Source: Terebella lapidaria
Taxonomy: Eukaryota > Annelida > Polychaeta > Terebellida > Terebellidae
Length of the DNA: 64,000 bases
Direction of reading: 5' to 3'
Assembly: GCA_949152475.1 (NCBI GenBank)
Contig: OX424558.1
Span: forward strand, 32,064,651-32,128,650
The position numbers were made by a program, and so were the translations under genes. The stretch's first letter is position 1, and every line of letters starts with the position of its first letter. Positions 35,233-46,688 of the stretch are shown piece after piece. Under the pieces are notes generated by a model. That model ran no database searches and had not been told where the DNA came from. It saw only the letters and a list, made by a program, of their open reading frames with translations.

Positions 35233-36830
35233 CATGGGGCGAATACTTCACTTCTACATGAATACGAATATGAATACCTATTTTTACAATGTATTCAAAG
35301 ACGAATACGAATACTTATGGAAGTATTCATCAATACATAACTCATGCTGTGATAGATATAACGTCATTCACGTGCGAAAAAAATATTGATAATATTTATG
35401 GTAAAAACATTCATTGCAAAATGAAAAGTGTTGATTGCTCAGTTCTTATTTCAGAAGATCCCGAATATAATTACAAAATATTCAACAAACATGAAACATC
35501 AATGGATAACATCACACAGTGGTGTGCACAAAACCGGTGTAAAGAAACTGGGCAAATTATTGCTTGATGTCAACTATGTCTTAAATGTTTCATTTGGTCA
35601 TTTTATCAAAACATGACATCCAGGGCAGAAATTAACTCAAGGGATCAACTCACAGATATCAGTCAGGAACTTGGGGATCTAAGATGATATAATTGTACAT
35701 GAAAGACCATGCAAGAAATAATATACCACAGTCAGCATCTTCCGCTCCAGATGACATCACACACACTCTGTCTTGTATAGATTAACTGATCTAACAAGCC
35801 AGCGTGTATGGTTGATTAGTTTATTGTTGTTTGGGCAGTAGGGGGTGGGGGGGAGATCGCAAAATGTCGGTGTATGTGTTCGGAATTGAGCTGGCAGGTG
35901 TGAATTGGACTGTGAAAAGGGCCGCAAATGAGACTCTAATTAAAGCGGCATTTGCACTTAGTTACTAATATTTGTTCGAATTGAAAAACCAGCTCAGTTG
36001 ACAAAATTATATCAAAACAATTAACCATGATCACCAAAATCGCATACACATGGCTATTTATGCGCTATTTCACCCGCAACAGAAGGCTGAAAGTGGTGTT
36101 CACATCACAATTGACAGGCGCGCAAGTTTCTGTTTATGTTTACATTGGAATCAGGTCTTTGAGAGAGGAATCAGTGACACGTCACACATTCAACCACGGT
36201 GGCCATCCGTTCCGCATTGTTGGTGGTAAGAAATCGATTTTAGTATGGTTTGGGTCCGTGTCATTATAAACACACTGGATGCGCCTACTTTCCAACATAG
36301 AATATTGGTGTACAACACCAGTTTCTCGGAATATTAATTTTTCATGACATTTCTGAAAATGCGCGGAATTCGTTTTTTTAACCATCAACGACGCGAAACG
36401 AATGGGCACCGTATGTGAGACATCAACACTCACCAAGCTCATGAATATGCAAATATCAAGCATGGCCGCATGCTAGGTCATCGAGTGAACTGAGGAAGTG
36501 ACCGAGGAAACCCCTCGAAATTTTATCTCACAAGACCCGTGTGTGCTGTTCTATTGTCACTATTTTGCAACTGACATGTCTATCAGTTGATGGGACTCAA
36601 AATATGCATAGGCCCAAAAAAATATTCTGGGAAGTGGAAGGAAGTGAAAGAGCCGCTTTAATATATTAAACAGTATTCATGAAAGTATTCCAGATATGAA
36701 TACTTTGACCTTGTATTCGAATACGAATACACCACGGATTCTATAGAAGTATTCGAATACGAACATGAATACTTGAGAAAAGGTATTCAAATATATTCGA
36801 ATACGAATACCGAATATGAATACCCCAATG
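35233..36830. mobile_element. GAATAC-rich DNA element, possibly hAT-type
   Basis: The ends CATGGGGCGAATAC and (complement of the right end) CATTGGGGTATTC are inverted. Both subterminal regions (35240-35330 and 36670-36825) are packed with GAATACGAATAC motifs, as in hAT-like non-autonomous elements with subterminal repeats. I could not confirm an 8-bp target duplication, so the superfamily is tentative. A family A MITE (35940-36661) is nested inside; without it the element is about 875 bp. Confidence 0.6.
35940..36661 (-). mobile_element. Family A MITE, nested
   Basis: Terminal inverted repeats TTAAAGCGGC at both ends. The interior matches 53563-54302 in inverse orientation. This copy retains both ends and defines the family at about 720-740 bp. 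Confidence 0.88.
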
Positions 36831-38002
36831 TCTGTAAAGGACTTTAGAATGTGAATTGTTAGTGAGTTCGCCAGTGTCTTGAAGAAACACTTACATGGCT
36901 GTCAACCACATCTTTGTACAAATCAGTGTGTTTGTCGCATTACCCCCTCATGTGCCTGAAAACAATCATGCATTAAAACTGTACAAATGAAACTATTGAT
37001 GGGTGGTACCATTGGTATTTCACGAAGGCACGAGTGCTACCTTAATACACTGTTAACTAGTTTGTTCGTTCAATTGTATTTCACCTGATTATTCGTAATT
37101 GGGTGACCGATTAATTTTGTTTCCATCATCTCTAAAATTTCGAGCTCAATAAGCAGGTTTCATTAAAGCATGTAATACTGAGGACGAAACGAGATATATT
37201 CTACACTTAGCACATATCATAGCAAGATGCTCAGCGTTAATAGACTTTCAGTCAAACGCCTGGGATAAAACCTGCATTTAGATGATATTATCCATCTTAC
37301 TCGAGTAAGTCATGATATTGCTTGATATCTAGATGACCCTGGTGGTACCGATAAAAGATCTATGAGACATATAGCGGATATGTTCGTTCAGGTACAACTG
37401 ACAGGATGACGTGATGATTTATTTTTGATCTGTATAAGTTTTAATATAATTCTAATACATTTAAGATTGATTGCATATGGACACCAAAAATATAATTCTA
37501 TATGAAGATTAATTCGAATTCGAAAGGGGTTTTACATGCATTACTGATTGATGAAGGGAAACAAGATACTTGGGTTTTTCTATCTCTCTCTCCCTGCATA
37601 TCTGATATTGATTTTAGAGATGATACTTATTCAAGTGCTCCCTAGCTTTGGTTTTTCGATTTGGTTGCAGAATTTACAGTACACGAAACGTGAATTATTT
37701 CATAAGTTCAGCATTGTTGTTGGTATTTTTGTCTGCGAATACACGGCACATTTCCTGCGAGGATATTTTCCGGGATGAGTAATGTCCCTTGAACCCACGA
37801 ACCCCGAGCTCTCGAAACCTGATGAATCATTCTGTACATCAATGGTGCAGCACTCAAGGGTTTGAGTGCTGCAGTACTGCCCGTTAATTTCCGTCATTGA
37901 GTTTAGTCGCTGCATGTTTTATTGATAAGAAAGTAGGATATTAATTATGTCGTATGCATCCATGAGAACTCATAAAGACATCCAGCGAAGATGAAATACG
38001 CA
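36831..38002. other. Remainder of U4, no gene
   Basis: Unit sequence only. The minus-strand frame at 37700-37915 contains GSRDITH, which also appears in the same frame in U2 (GSRDITR), with related text in U0 (GSWDITH). The shared peptide is short and unrecognised. Confidence 0.45.
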
Positions 38003-39170
38003 TAATATTTTAGGTATGCAATCTTCTGTCGACAAAATGAAACAGTTATCAATGCTACCATAACCCCCGGTTTGTCAAGTTTGACATACGTGATTATTAA
38101 ATATATTGTGTTTAGGTTTGAATGACACAATCTATATCACCAACAATTTTTTATATTGCAAATACTTCATCGCATTGTCCCATGCACGATCTTTGAGACA
38201 CGAGTATGCTATTTACATAATATTGTTAATTTTTAGAATTTTGCCTTATGTTCTATAGATGATTTACATACTTACAAGTAATTCATTTGAAGATATATAG
38301 GATATCCGATTTTAATCATCATTAAATGCTATATTCGTGATACAACAAGCTTGAGAATATTATTAAGCCGAAAATATTATATGATGTTAATATATTGAAG
38401 AACACTAATGTATACATCAGTATCTATATGTTTTGTCCCTAACGTGAGTGTTTTGGGACATAATTCCAAACAAAGTCACCAACAGGCCCTTCGTTCTTCA
38501 TTCGAAATAATATGCAATTATTATATATGACGTGGAAATGATCAAGTATTATGACATATTTTACAGCGTGAATGAAGTTAAATGTTTAATATTTTAGGTA
38601 TGCAATCTTCTGTCGACAAAATAAAACAGTTATCAATGCTATCATAACCCCCGGTTTGTCAAGTTTGACATACGTGATTATTAAATATATTGTGTTTAGG
38701 TGTGAATGACACAATCTATATCACCAACAATTTTTTATATTGCAAATACTTCATCGCATTGTCCCATGCACGATCTTTGAGACACGAGTATGCTATTTAC
38801 ATAATATTGTTAATTTTTAGAATTTTGCCTTATGTTCTATAGATGATTTACATACTTACAAGTAATTCATTTGAAGATATATAGGATATCCGATTTTAAT
38901 CATCATTAAATGCTATATTCGTGATACAACAAGCTTGGGAATATTATTAAGCCGAAAATATTATATGATGTTAATATATTGAAGAACACTAATGTATACA
39001 TCAGTATCTATATGTTTTGTCCCTAACGTGAGTGTTTTGGGACATAATTCCAAACAAAGTCACCAACAGGCCCTCCGTTCTTCATTCGAAATAATATGCA
39101 ATTATTATCTATGATGTGGAAATGATCAAGTATTATGACATATTTTACAGGGTGAATGAAGTTGAATGTT
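38003..39170 (+). repeat. 584-bp tandem duplication
   Basis: Units 38003-38586 and 38587-39170 are nearly identical from TAATATTTTAGGTATGC to GTGAATGAAGTTRAATGTT. Only a handful of substitutions separate them, so the duplication is recent compared with the unit array. Confidence 0.95.
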
Positions 39171-39449
39171 CAGATTACAGAAATGAAAAAGACATTGAGA
39201 CTGTTTTGTATACTTATTCTGATAATTCTCATACATTAAAGCATCATATGTTTAGCAATATTACGATGAATAAAATAATATGTTTTAGGCTATGCATGAG
39301 TCTTTTAAAAGATATTCACCAATTTATTGCGAGTTTGGTATGTACCAAATCATACTTAGGTTGTATGATAGATGTGGTTATTTTGATATCACTTGAAATT
39401 TAATGTGTGTATATAACAAACTCACTGCAGCACAAGCCTTATTTTTTCA
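39171..39449. other. No supported gene
   Basis: A 95-codon plus-strand frame starts inside the second 584-bp unit and runs to 39403. I do not recognise it, and it has no relative in the first unit. Confidence 0.35.
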
Positions 39450-39840
39450 TATAGCAAATATATGAGACAACGTAGTTTTTGTTCTTACATGTTATCACGC
39501 TCCTCGAGCAGACATCGATCAATGATATAAACACCTCATCCAATTTTAGGACGACATGCTTGCCCAATAAAAATCATATCATCCGAGAACACTAAAACAA
39601 TGACATAAAATAATAATAATACCTCCTTAAGTGTGTTACGTGGTCGATCAGCGAAGTCAACGTCAAGAAGTTCCTTATCGAGACACGTAACGCTGAGAGA
39701 GCAAATATTGTCGATTACTTAACGTCTGAAATAACAAGTTCGATAGCTTGTTGACTGCACTGGCACTGTAATGTGAACAGACGCACGTGTGCCGAAATAT
39801 AATGGATGGTTCTCCTGTATTTTGTAAATATGAAACTGAC
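39450..39840. repeat. Array-unit tail matching 24600-25060
   Basis: Diverged but collinear: CGTCA-GAAGT-CCTTA, CACGTAACGC near 39685 (CACGTAATGC in U2), ATAGCTTGTTGACTGCA near 39745 (TTCGATGACTGCATGG in U2) and the ACTGACATACAAG-like end. Confidence 0.55.
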
Positions 39841-40934
39841 AAGAGCGGTACGCAGGAACTATATATGGGTTGCAAAATAGATAATGGGGCTTCAGGTACT
39901 GCATGGGTACTCGTCAATCCACAAATTCACACAAATATTTATTAAACAATATATTGATCTATATCATGTATATAAAGCAAAAACTGAAGAAACCTTTCTA
40001 GTGTTATTATTAGATGGATCAGCTGATGATTCACAAATATCATGCTTGATTAATACTTTTGGGTTATCTGCTTATAAGTATCATGGGAGAAAAACTATCA
40101 TGGCTTCATTCAAAATGCCCCATCAAAATATAAATGGGAAATGGGAGCTATGTATCTTTGTTGCGGCATACTGTAATTACATTTATTTTCGCGTGCACTT
40201 ATTTTCGCGAATTGCCCCATACGGACATTTTCGCGAATGTGACCCCGAAAAAAACTTCGTATATAAATCCGTGATCAAGACGTCATTTTTGCCCACCGAT
40301 AAATCCCTCACATCCACACCTGTAACGGTCGGCCGTATGTCAAAATAATATACTCATTATGATTATTACCTACTGTCACGACGAAGCCGGTTCTGCCACT
40401 GATTGATTGCAATCCTTGATGATGAATAGGGGGTGAATGTATCAACAAACCCAATGTTTGTGTTTGTCGGCACTGTCCAAAAGCAATGAACCGTGATCAT
40501 GTATTTTTGGGGGAGATGCGCTAGTTGAATTAGTCACAGTCAAATGACTGCATATCGTTTCTTTGATTGGTGTTCGAACTTCGATTTTAATCCACTTCCC
40601 ATGTTTTCAGCATAACGGTGTGCGTCACAGTTTCGGAGTATTCAATAAATTCATCCATTTCTCAAAAGAATTGGAGTTTTTCTTTATACCTTTGTGTCAT
40701 TTGATCTGTCTGATAATGTAATTTTGTTGAGTGGAGAAATGCATCAGAAGAAGCTTGGTGTGAAAAAGCTAAGAAGGCGAAAATGTCAAATTTAAATATT
40801 TTGAACCCAGATAAGGTGTACTTGACACCATTTCTGACGTTGGAAAATAATGTTCATCATTGAGATTGCATTTTGCCACATGGTGCACCTAAGTTAGCCC
40901 TTGGCTTTTCTTTGTTTTGATAAGTATCGTGCAG
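39841..40934. other. No supported gene; TTTTCGCG motif cluster
   Basis: A 154-codon frame (39884-40348) runs through a cluster of three ATTTTCGCG motifs at 40190-40240, a pattern typical of dispersed repeats. I therefore do not call it a gene. Confidence 0.4.
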
Positions 40935-41130
40935 TGTAAAAATTGACAAGTCCGTGTGTGTGTCTGATTGATATCATAACTCATAACTTGGATCTTGGGG
41001 GATTCAACAAAGTGTGAGATTCCAGAAACAAATTGACCAATCACACACTCAAGGTTGCAAATACGCATTGGGTAGTTTTAGGTGATCTGTCAAAATCAGG
41101 CTTGTATCTTGCATGACTAAACATCATAAG
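40935..41130. repeat. Fragment of the array-unit left part
   Basis: Matches 14060-14225 and 21855-22025: GTGTCTGATTGATATCAT, ATCTTGGGG-ATTCA, CCAGAAACAAATTGA, CAAGGTTGCAAATA, CTGTCAAAATCAGGC and CATGACTAA. A diverged, isolated piece. Confidence 0.75.
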
Positions 41131-41885
41131 TCATAGAATCACACTCTCGGGTATACAAGATCGTTTTTATATGTATCCGTTTTATATGTATATATGGAAA
41201 TGTAATTAATCTATAAACGAAACTGGAATCACATGGTTTATGTCTCCACTAGGTTTTCTTTTTATATTGGCCTATTCTATTCAGTCTATTTACGCCAAAT
41301 CTATGATTTATGTACGTACACTGGAATCAGGACACATATGCAGCAAGACTTGTTTTTCTTTCTTACAGTTCTTCAAACTTGGACATTGAGATTTGATAAT
41401 GGACCTTATTCTGATCGCTCGGATTGCTCTGTATACGTGATTCTATGTTTATTTACTTAGACTGGTATAATCACTTTTTGGTTTTCTGGTTAAAATTATC
41501 AATAGCAGTTCTCAGAGTAGCTGTACAGTGCAAAAGTTCCAAAGCGCACACGTATTTGTCTAAATTTGACACTGAAATTCGGATTTTAAAAATAGTTTGC
41601 ATGGAACGGTTCCCATGCAGTGATGCAGAAGTAGATATCACTTGAAACTCTTTTGTGTATGGTATATTTTAGTGACGAAATCCAAAATATTCAGTTTGAT
41701 TATTTTGTGTTGAAACTTAATGTCTTTGTTTATGTTAGCGCAGATGTCAACAATCCGTTCACATCGTGCGCTATTACGGTATGTTCAAACTCTACTGCAG
41801 GGTCAGGCAGACGTGATTTGGGGATGTTACAGTGCTATGTTATCTAATATATGCTAGCCAATTGATTCATATCAAATTAAAAAAA
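41131..41885. other. No supported gene
   Basis: Short frames only, the longest about 75 codons, none recognised. Confidence 0.4.
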
Positions 41886-43547
41886 TAGCCCGAGGGCTAA
41901 GACAGGTTACCGGACAAAATATGTTTTATATTTTAGATATAAGGCATTTTGTCCTGTAACAGTGAAAATAAGGTCACTGGTTGAATGCAACGTCATGAGA
42001 ATATCCAGCAAACATGTATATCATTCCCAATATGTCTATTGTTTGCTAAGCTGTAAGTTCAATAACAAGTAAAACAAAATAGCAATTTTGTTCTATGACC
42101 TTGAAAACAAGGTCGAAGGTCGAATTAATGGTCATCAAAAATAAAGTCAATAATAAGCGAGATATTAGCCATTTTGTTCTCTGACCTTGGAACTGAGGTC
42201 AGAGGTCAAATTCAAGGTCACGAGAATATTCAGCATATATCATTTCCTATATGTCCACAATTGATTCCTAGTCTCTAATCTCAATACCAAGTGAGATATT
42301 AGGCTTAATGTGTCCCATTATAAAGCATAGGAGAAATTAACATGAGAAAGTCCCATTTGGGCCCAAAATGGCCCACTTCGAGCGATTCAAGGGCAACGAA
42401 ATATATACATGTCACAGGGGTACATATGGGGAGTGTTGTGCATCAGTAAGAAAAAAAAGTTTCTGAACAGATTTTGAGAGAACAAAGTCCAAAATTGGCA
42501 CCTATGGTCCGATAACCTATTGGCATGGCGTTGTGTCCGGCGTCCATCCGTCTGTCCGTCGTCCGTCCACATTTTTATCTTTAAAGTTTACGGTCGAATC
42601 TTTCTGAAATTTTGCACAAAAATAGCTAAAAATATTTTCAGGTAAGATTTTTTTTCTTTTTTTGATTTTCGCATTTTCCTCGACATGGCGGCCATTTTCG
42701 TTGAAAAATGCCCAATTTTGGACTTTGACGGCCATTTTCTCGAAAACTGTTCAGACAGTTTTGAGATTCTTGTTTCAAAAGATTCCCCTTATGGACCTCT
42801 GTGATGTGTATAAGTTTGGTTGCCCTTGAATCGCCAGTCTGCGTGTGCCGGCCATTTTTTATTTTTGATGAGTCGGCGAAAAAAAAATTTTCACCCCAAA
42901 TCGCATTACTATCGATTTTGGAACATTTCCAGGGGGGAAAAAATTTCACCCTTTGAAAAAAATTTTGGAAAATTTTTTCCTTTATAATGAGAGCTGCCAG
43001 AACTGTACTCATAGAACGCCTGAAGATAGAGCTTAGAAATTGGCACTTTCAAATGGGAAGTCATATATGGCGACTTGTGTGGTGACCTTGGATGACCTTA
43101 AAAGGTCAAAACAGCCATTTCTGTGTCAAAAAATGCCCAGATTTGCCTCTATAGATGGAATGCTTGCAGATAAAGCTTATCTTTGGGTTAATACATAGTT
43201 TGCATTATGAACATATAGGAAGACATATATGGCACAACTAATGATGACCTTGAACTTGACCTCAGATGACCTTGAGTGCAAAATGTCTGACTCGGAATGT
43301 GCATATTGGCCTGAGCGGCCTATACACTTGCACCCAGACGTATCTTTGTATTATGAACATATAAAAAAACCAAATACCGTACCCGTACATGTAATGGTGA
43401 CATTGAAGTTCACACAGATGACCTCGATTGGTAAATCTCATGGTCATAATATTCACACTGATAACCTTGATTGATAAATCTCAAGGTCTGTTACATTCCG
43501 TTATCCGAACCAAAATTGTCCGGTAACCTATCTTAGCCTTTGGGTTA
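41886..43547. mobile_element. TA-flanked DNA element with long inverted ends
   Basis: Left end TAGCCCGAGGGCTAAGACAG continues GTTACCGGACAA. The complement of the right end, TAACCCAAAGGCTAAGATAG, continues the same way. TA at each edge suggests a Tc1/mariner-type target. The interior (1.66 kb) has no transposase frame but repeated ACCTTG/AAGGTCA tracts (42098-42225, 43080-43270, 43470-43490), an internal diverged tandem repeat (about 41990-42300) and a CGTCCGTC-rich stretch at 42538-42570 common in invertebrate repeats. Non-autonomous or heavily decayed. Confidence 0.72.
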
Positions 43548-43559
43548 ATTTATTCAATA

Positions 43560-43745
43560 TGCCAATAGATGGCGTGGGTTCGTTTACCGCTGATATATCC
43601 CTTCCTCCATGTAATTGACCAGCCTTGGGGTTATTGGTGATTACCGTGACCCTAATGGATGGTCTATTCGTGATTCATATCCTCAAGATATATAAATGCA
43701 CCGGTGGGATTCCCCTCAGCCGATAGAGTGCCTCCAAGTCATATC
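43560..43745 (+). repeat. Direct repeat, left copy
   Basis: Related to 45455-45640: GGCKTGGGTTCRTTTACCGCT, CCTCCATGTAATTGACCAG, GGGGTTAYTGGT and GATATAYA. The copies are about 1.9 kb apart with moderate identity. What they bound is unknown. Confidence 0.75.
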
Positions 43746-45454
43746 TTTTATTATTAGTATGCTTCACTCGTTGAATATATTGTGGTCTGATTGTGCACTG
43801 GAGTCAACAATAGCTTATTTAAAGTCATAGTAGCAAGGTACCATTATATGATTTTATTCCTGTTCACATAAAGGCATTGTGGACATTTGGTGATGAAAAA
43901 GGTGTTCGCGTTAATTGGTAACTAATAACAGCGACATATAATGGAATATTTTGACCCAGTATTGCAATCGCCTTCTCCAGCTGATGAAAGAAATAGCTTC
44001 GGCAATTTCCGTAATCGTGACGTCAGTTGAGGCAGAATGTGCTTTGATGGCTGGCCAAAAACGTAAAATACGTAGTTTGTTGGCCAGCTCGAAGCAGGGA
44101 TAATCACCTCAAAATGCATGCTATTCAACAAATAACACGCAAAAACCAGCAAATACTGGACATCTTGCAGTTCAACAAACCTCCGTTCTGGCTGAATAAA
44201 TAGTGCTGATTCTAAATATCAAGACAAGAAATGCCGTATTTTTGCCATCTCACCCCTTCACTTGAATTGTCAAACATAGACCAGGGGAATGAATATGCGA
44301 CATGCAGTTTATCTTGCTGGCTACATGTACTTTCAGGCCTGCATCAACTGACGTCACAAACCACGTGACCCACACTAAAATCAGGGTCAAAATCTTCGGC
44401 AATTTACGGAGGGAGTGCCTATTTGGTTCAATATCTCTAAACCCACTGATTGTAGATGTAAAATTCGTTCCAATTTATGGAAAACTATTCATAATAGACT
44501 AAATGAAAATCACTTTCATCGGCATGCTACTAAGTCTTTAACGAAATAAGAATAACATGATCATTGTCATGCTTATTAGTAAAGTATGCAAACTCGCCAT
44601 AATCTGTCGAATATGATGGACAACAATCTGTTTGGAGAATTTACTAATGCCTGAAAGATATTTTACCTGGGTTGACACATAGGCATATAATCCTCAAGGT
44701 TGACTTTTACACTATTCGAATGTGAGGTTATGAGAATTATGACCTGTCACAACTAGATTGTGTGAGGAACCTGATGATTTTAATTTCTCCGTAGTCAACG
44801 TCCCTCTCCTAAATAGTAGCACTCCTATGCCGGCAACATAATGTTGCGTTGATTTACTATTACTAGCTAATCCCTAATAAATGTCTGTAAGAGATTCTAT
44901 GGACGTGAAATCTATTAGCTACGTGGATCAATCACGTATACATAATCCAAAACAAATAAGCATCACAACGTCTGAATCTGATTTCTGGTATTCAAGAACC
45001 GAAAGAGTTCCGCTTAGCCATCCTGCTCGACTGCTCTGTGGGAGGTGTCTGTGGATTTAGATTCCACTATGCACCTGTGGGTTCATGGAGTTTTCGAAAG
45101 TTTTCCAAATTGTTCGGAATAGTTTATACTAGATATTTATCACAGGCCTATTTACCCTGCGTCCCTTTACATCATACAAATATTCGTCCGGATAGAGAAA
45201 TAAGGAGAAAAGCACAGAAATATATAGCAGCCATTCGAGCAGCCCGTGTATGTAGTTCACATGGTCCACAACATGAAAAGGCTGTGCCTAGAAGTGCTCA
45301 TCATGTACATACATAACATATATGAATCAGATGCACAACAATTCTGTTTACCTATTTGGATGAAAGTGAATCCCCTTTCATGTTAGTGCTTTCACCTTCA
45401 GTATTTCCTATTCTATCTATAATTGGCTTGTGATTCACCCTACAGTCCCTGGTT
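43746..45454. other. Sequence between direct repeats, no gene recognised
   Basis: A 92-codon plus-strand frame (45038-45316) is basic near its end (IRRKAQKYIAAIRAAR) but matches no family I know. No repeat ends were found. Confidence 0.35.
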
Positions 45455-45640
45455 TTACCAATAATTGGCTTGGGTTCATTTACCGCTGCCGTGTGTCCCC
45501 TCCTCCATGTAATTGACCAGACATGGGGTTACTGGTAATTACGGTTACCCTAGAGGATTATGTATACGTGATTGATGTTCGCAGGATATACATCTGCTAG
45601 TAGGGTTCACCCTAGTCTTTGCCCTGTATCCACTTCGTGA
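45455..45640 (+). repeat. Direct repeat, right copy
   Basis: See 43560-43745. Confidence 0.75.
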
Positions 45641-46083
45641 CTTTTGTCATGTTTCTCTTGTCCGATATCAACCAAATAACGCCCTATGTGTGGTTTCATT
45701 TTGCGAGGGGTCCAGAAACGATCAAGGACAAAATAAAAGCACGTGCAGGCAGTATTTGGTTTATTATATATCTACAATAACGTTTTTCAGTATGTAAACA
45801 ATGAGTTCAATTAATTAGAGCACGGTTGGAATATGGCTGGTAGCTAGGGTGGAATACGGAAGTTTATCTCCCACGCCCTACCCCCCCCCCCACCAGCCGG
45901 GTTACATTGAAAAATGAAGCAGCAACACGATGAGCTATATAATACATATTATTATTTGCAATATTACATAAACACAACAATGTTATGCATTAAGATGCAG
46001 TGTGTACGGCCTGTGATTTGATGATAAAAACTCGTCCCATGTTCAGTATACTCATCCTGATGTTCAGTATTATACAAATATTG
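45641..46083. other. AT-rich, C-run near 45884, no gene
   Basis: Nothing recognisable apart from a C-rich run. Confidence 0.4.
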
Positions 46084-46214
46084 ACTTTTGATTAGGTGAA
46101 TACAAAAAATGTACGTGAAAATATGTACCTCTCGCAAAAGACATATTCACCAAGCTTGCGAGGTGAATATGTCTTTTACGAGAGGTACATTCACGTATTC
46201 ACCTAATCAAAAGT
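46084..46214. repeat. Long imperfect hairpin (foldback)
   Basis: Left arm from ACTTTTGATTAGGTGAATAC (46084) pairs with the right arm ending GTATTCACCTAATCAAAAGT (46214). Inner pairing is ACCTCTCG-AAAAGACATATTCACC against GGTGAATATGTCTTTT-CGAGAGGT. The spacer is under 15 bases. The left arm carries about 15 extra bases. A diverged echo (GCGAGAGGTACATA) occurs near 49151, on the far side of the Tc1 insertion. Confidence 0.93.
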
Positions 46215-46688
46215 TCATATTTGTTTTATTATATAATACATGTGAAATGTTTATACAAATACTGAAGCAAAGTTTATGTATGACGTGGATGTTATGATAT
46301 AAACATACAGTCACCTCCGAAAGTTTGGGCCCACTTGAAAAAAATTGAGGTTTTTTTTCCCATTCTATGTCACTTTTGAAAGTGTTTTCAGTTGAACCCA
46401 GCCATGAGTGTAATTTTCATATTCGTCAATGTGACAATAAGTATGATAGAACTCTTCTAAGAATTTAAAATGCATTATTCAACAATTGTGTAAGGTTTAA
46501 TCCACTTTACCCTAATTTTCAACAGAAATCAAAAAGAAAAATTTTTCATGAATATGTTAATCATGTCCATAACAACATAAACGGCAAACCAAATCAGCAA
46601 CAACACTGAAAAAAACAAACTGATATCAATATGACACAGTTCATACTACAATTAGTCAATTTCAATACTTAGTGTGGCCCCCTTGAGC

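Larger units (their letters stand above)
34290..38002. repeat. Repeat unit U4, interrupted by insertions
   Basis: Unit blocks CAAGTGGTCTG, AACACATGGG, GAGAATCTCCAAAAC, CATGAGACTGGGCA, GGGTGACCGATTAAT, CTCAATAAGCAG, ATAGCGGATATG and CCCTTGAACCCACG follow the order of U2. They are separated by a GC-rich element (34369-35030) and a GAATAC-rich element (35233-36830). Confidence 0.68.

Noticed and set aside
39884-40348. 154-codon frame
   Set aside because: It runs through a cluster of TTTTCGCG motifs typical of dispersed repeats and has no recognisable domain.
43560-45640. Direct repeats as ends of a retroelement
   Set aside because: No internal retroelement protein or terminal signals are visible, and the repeats are quite diverged.
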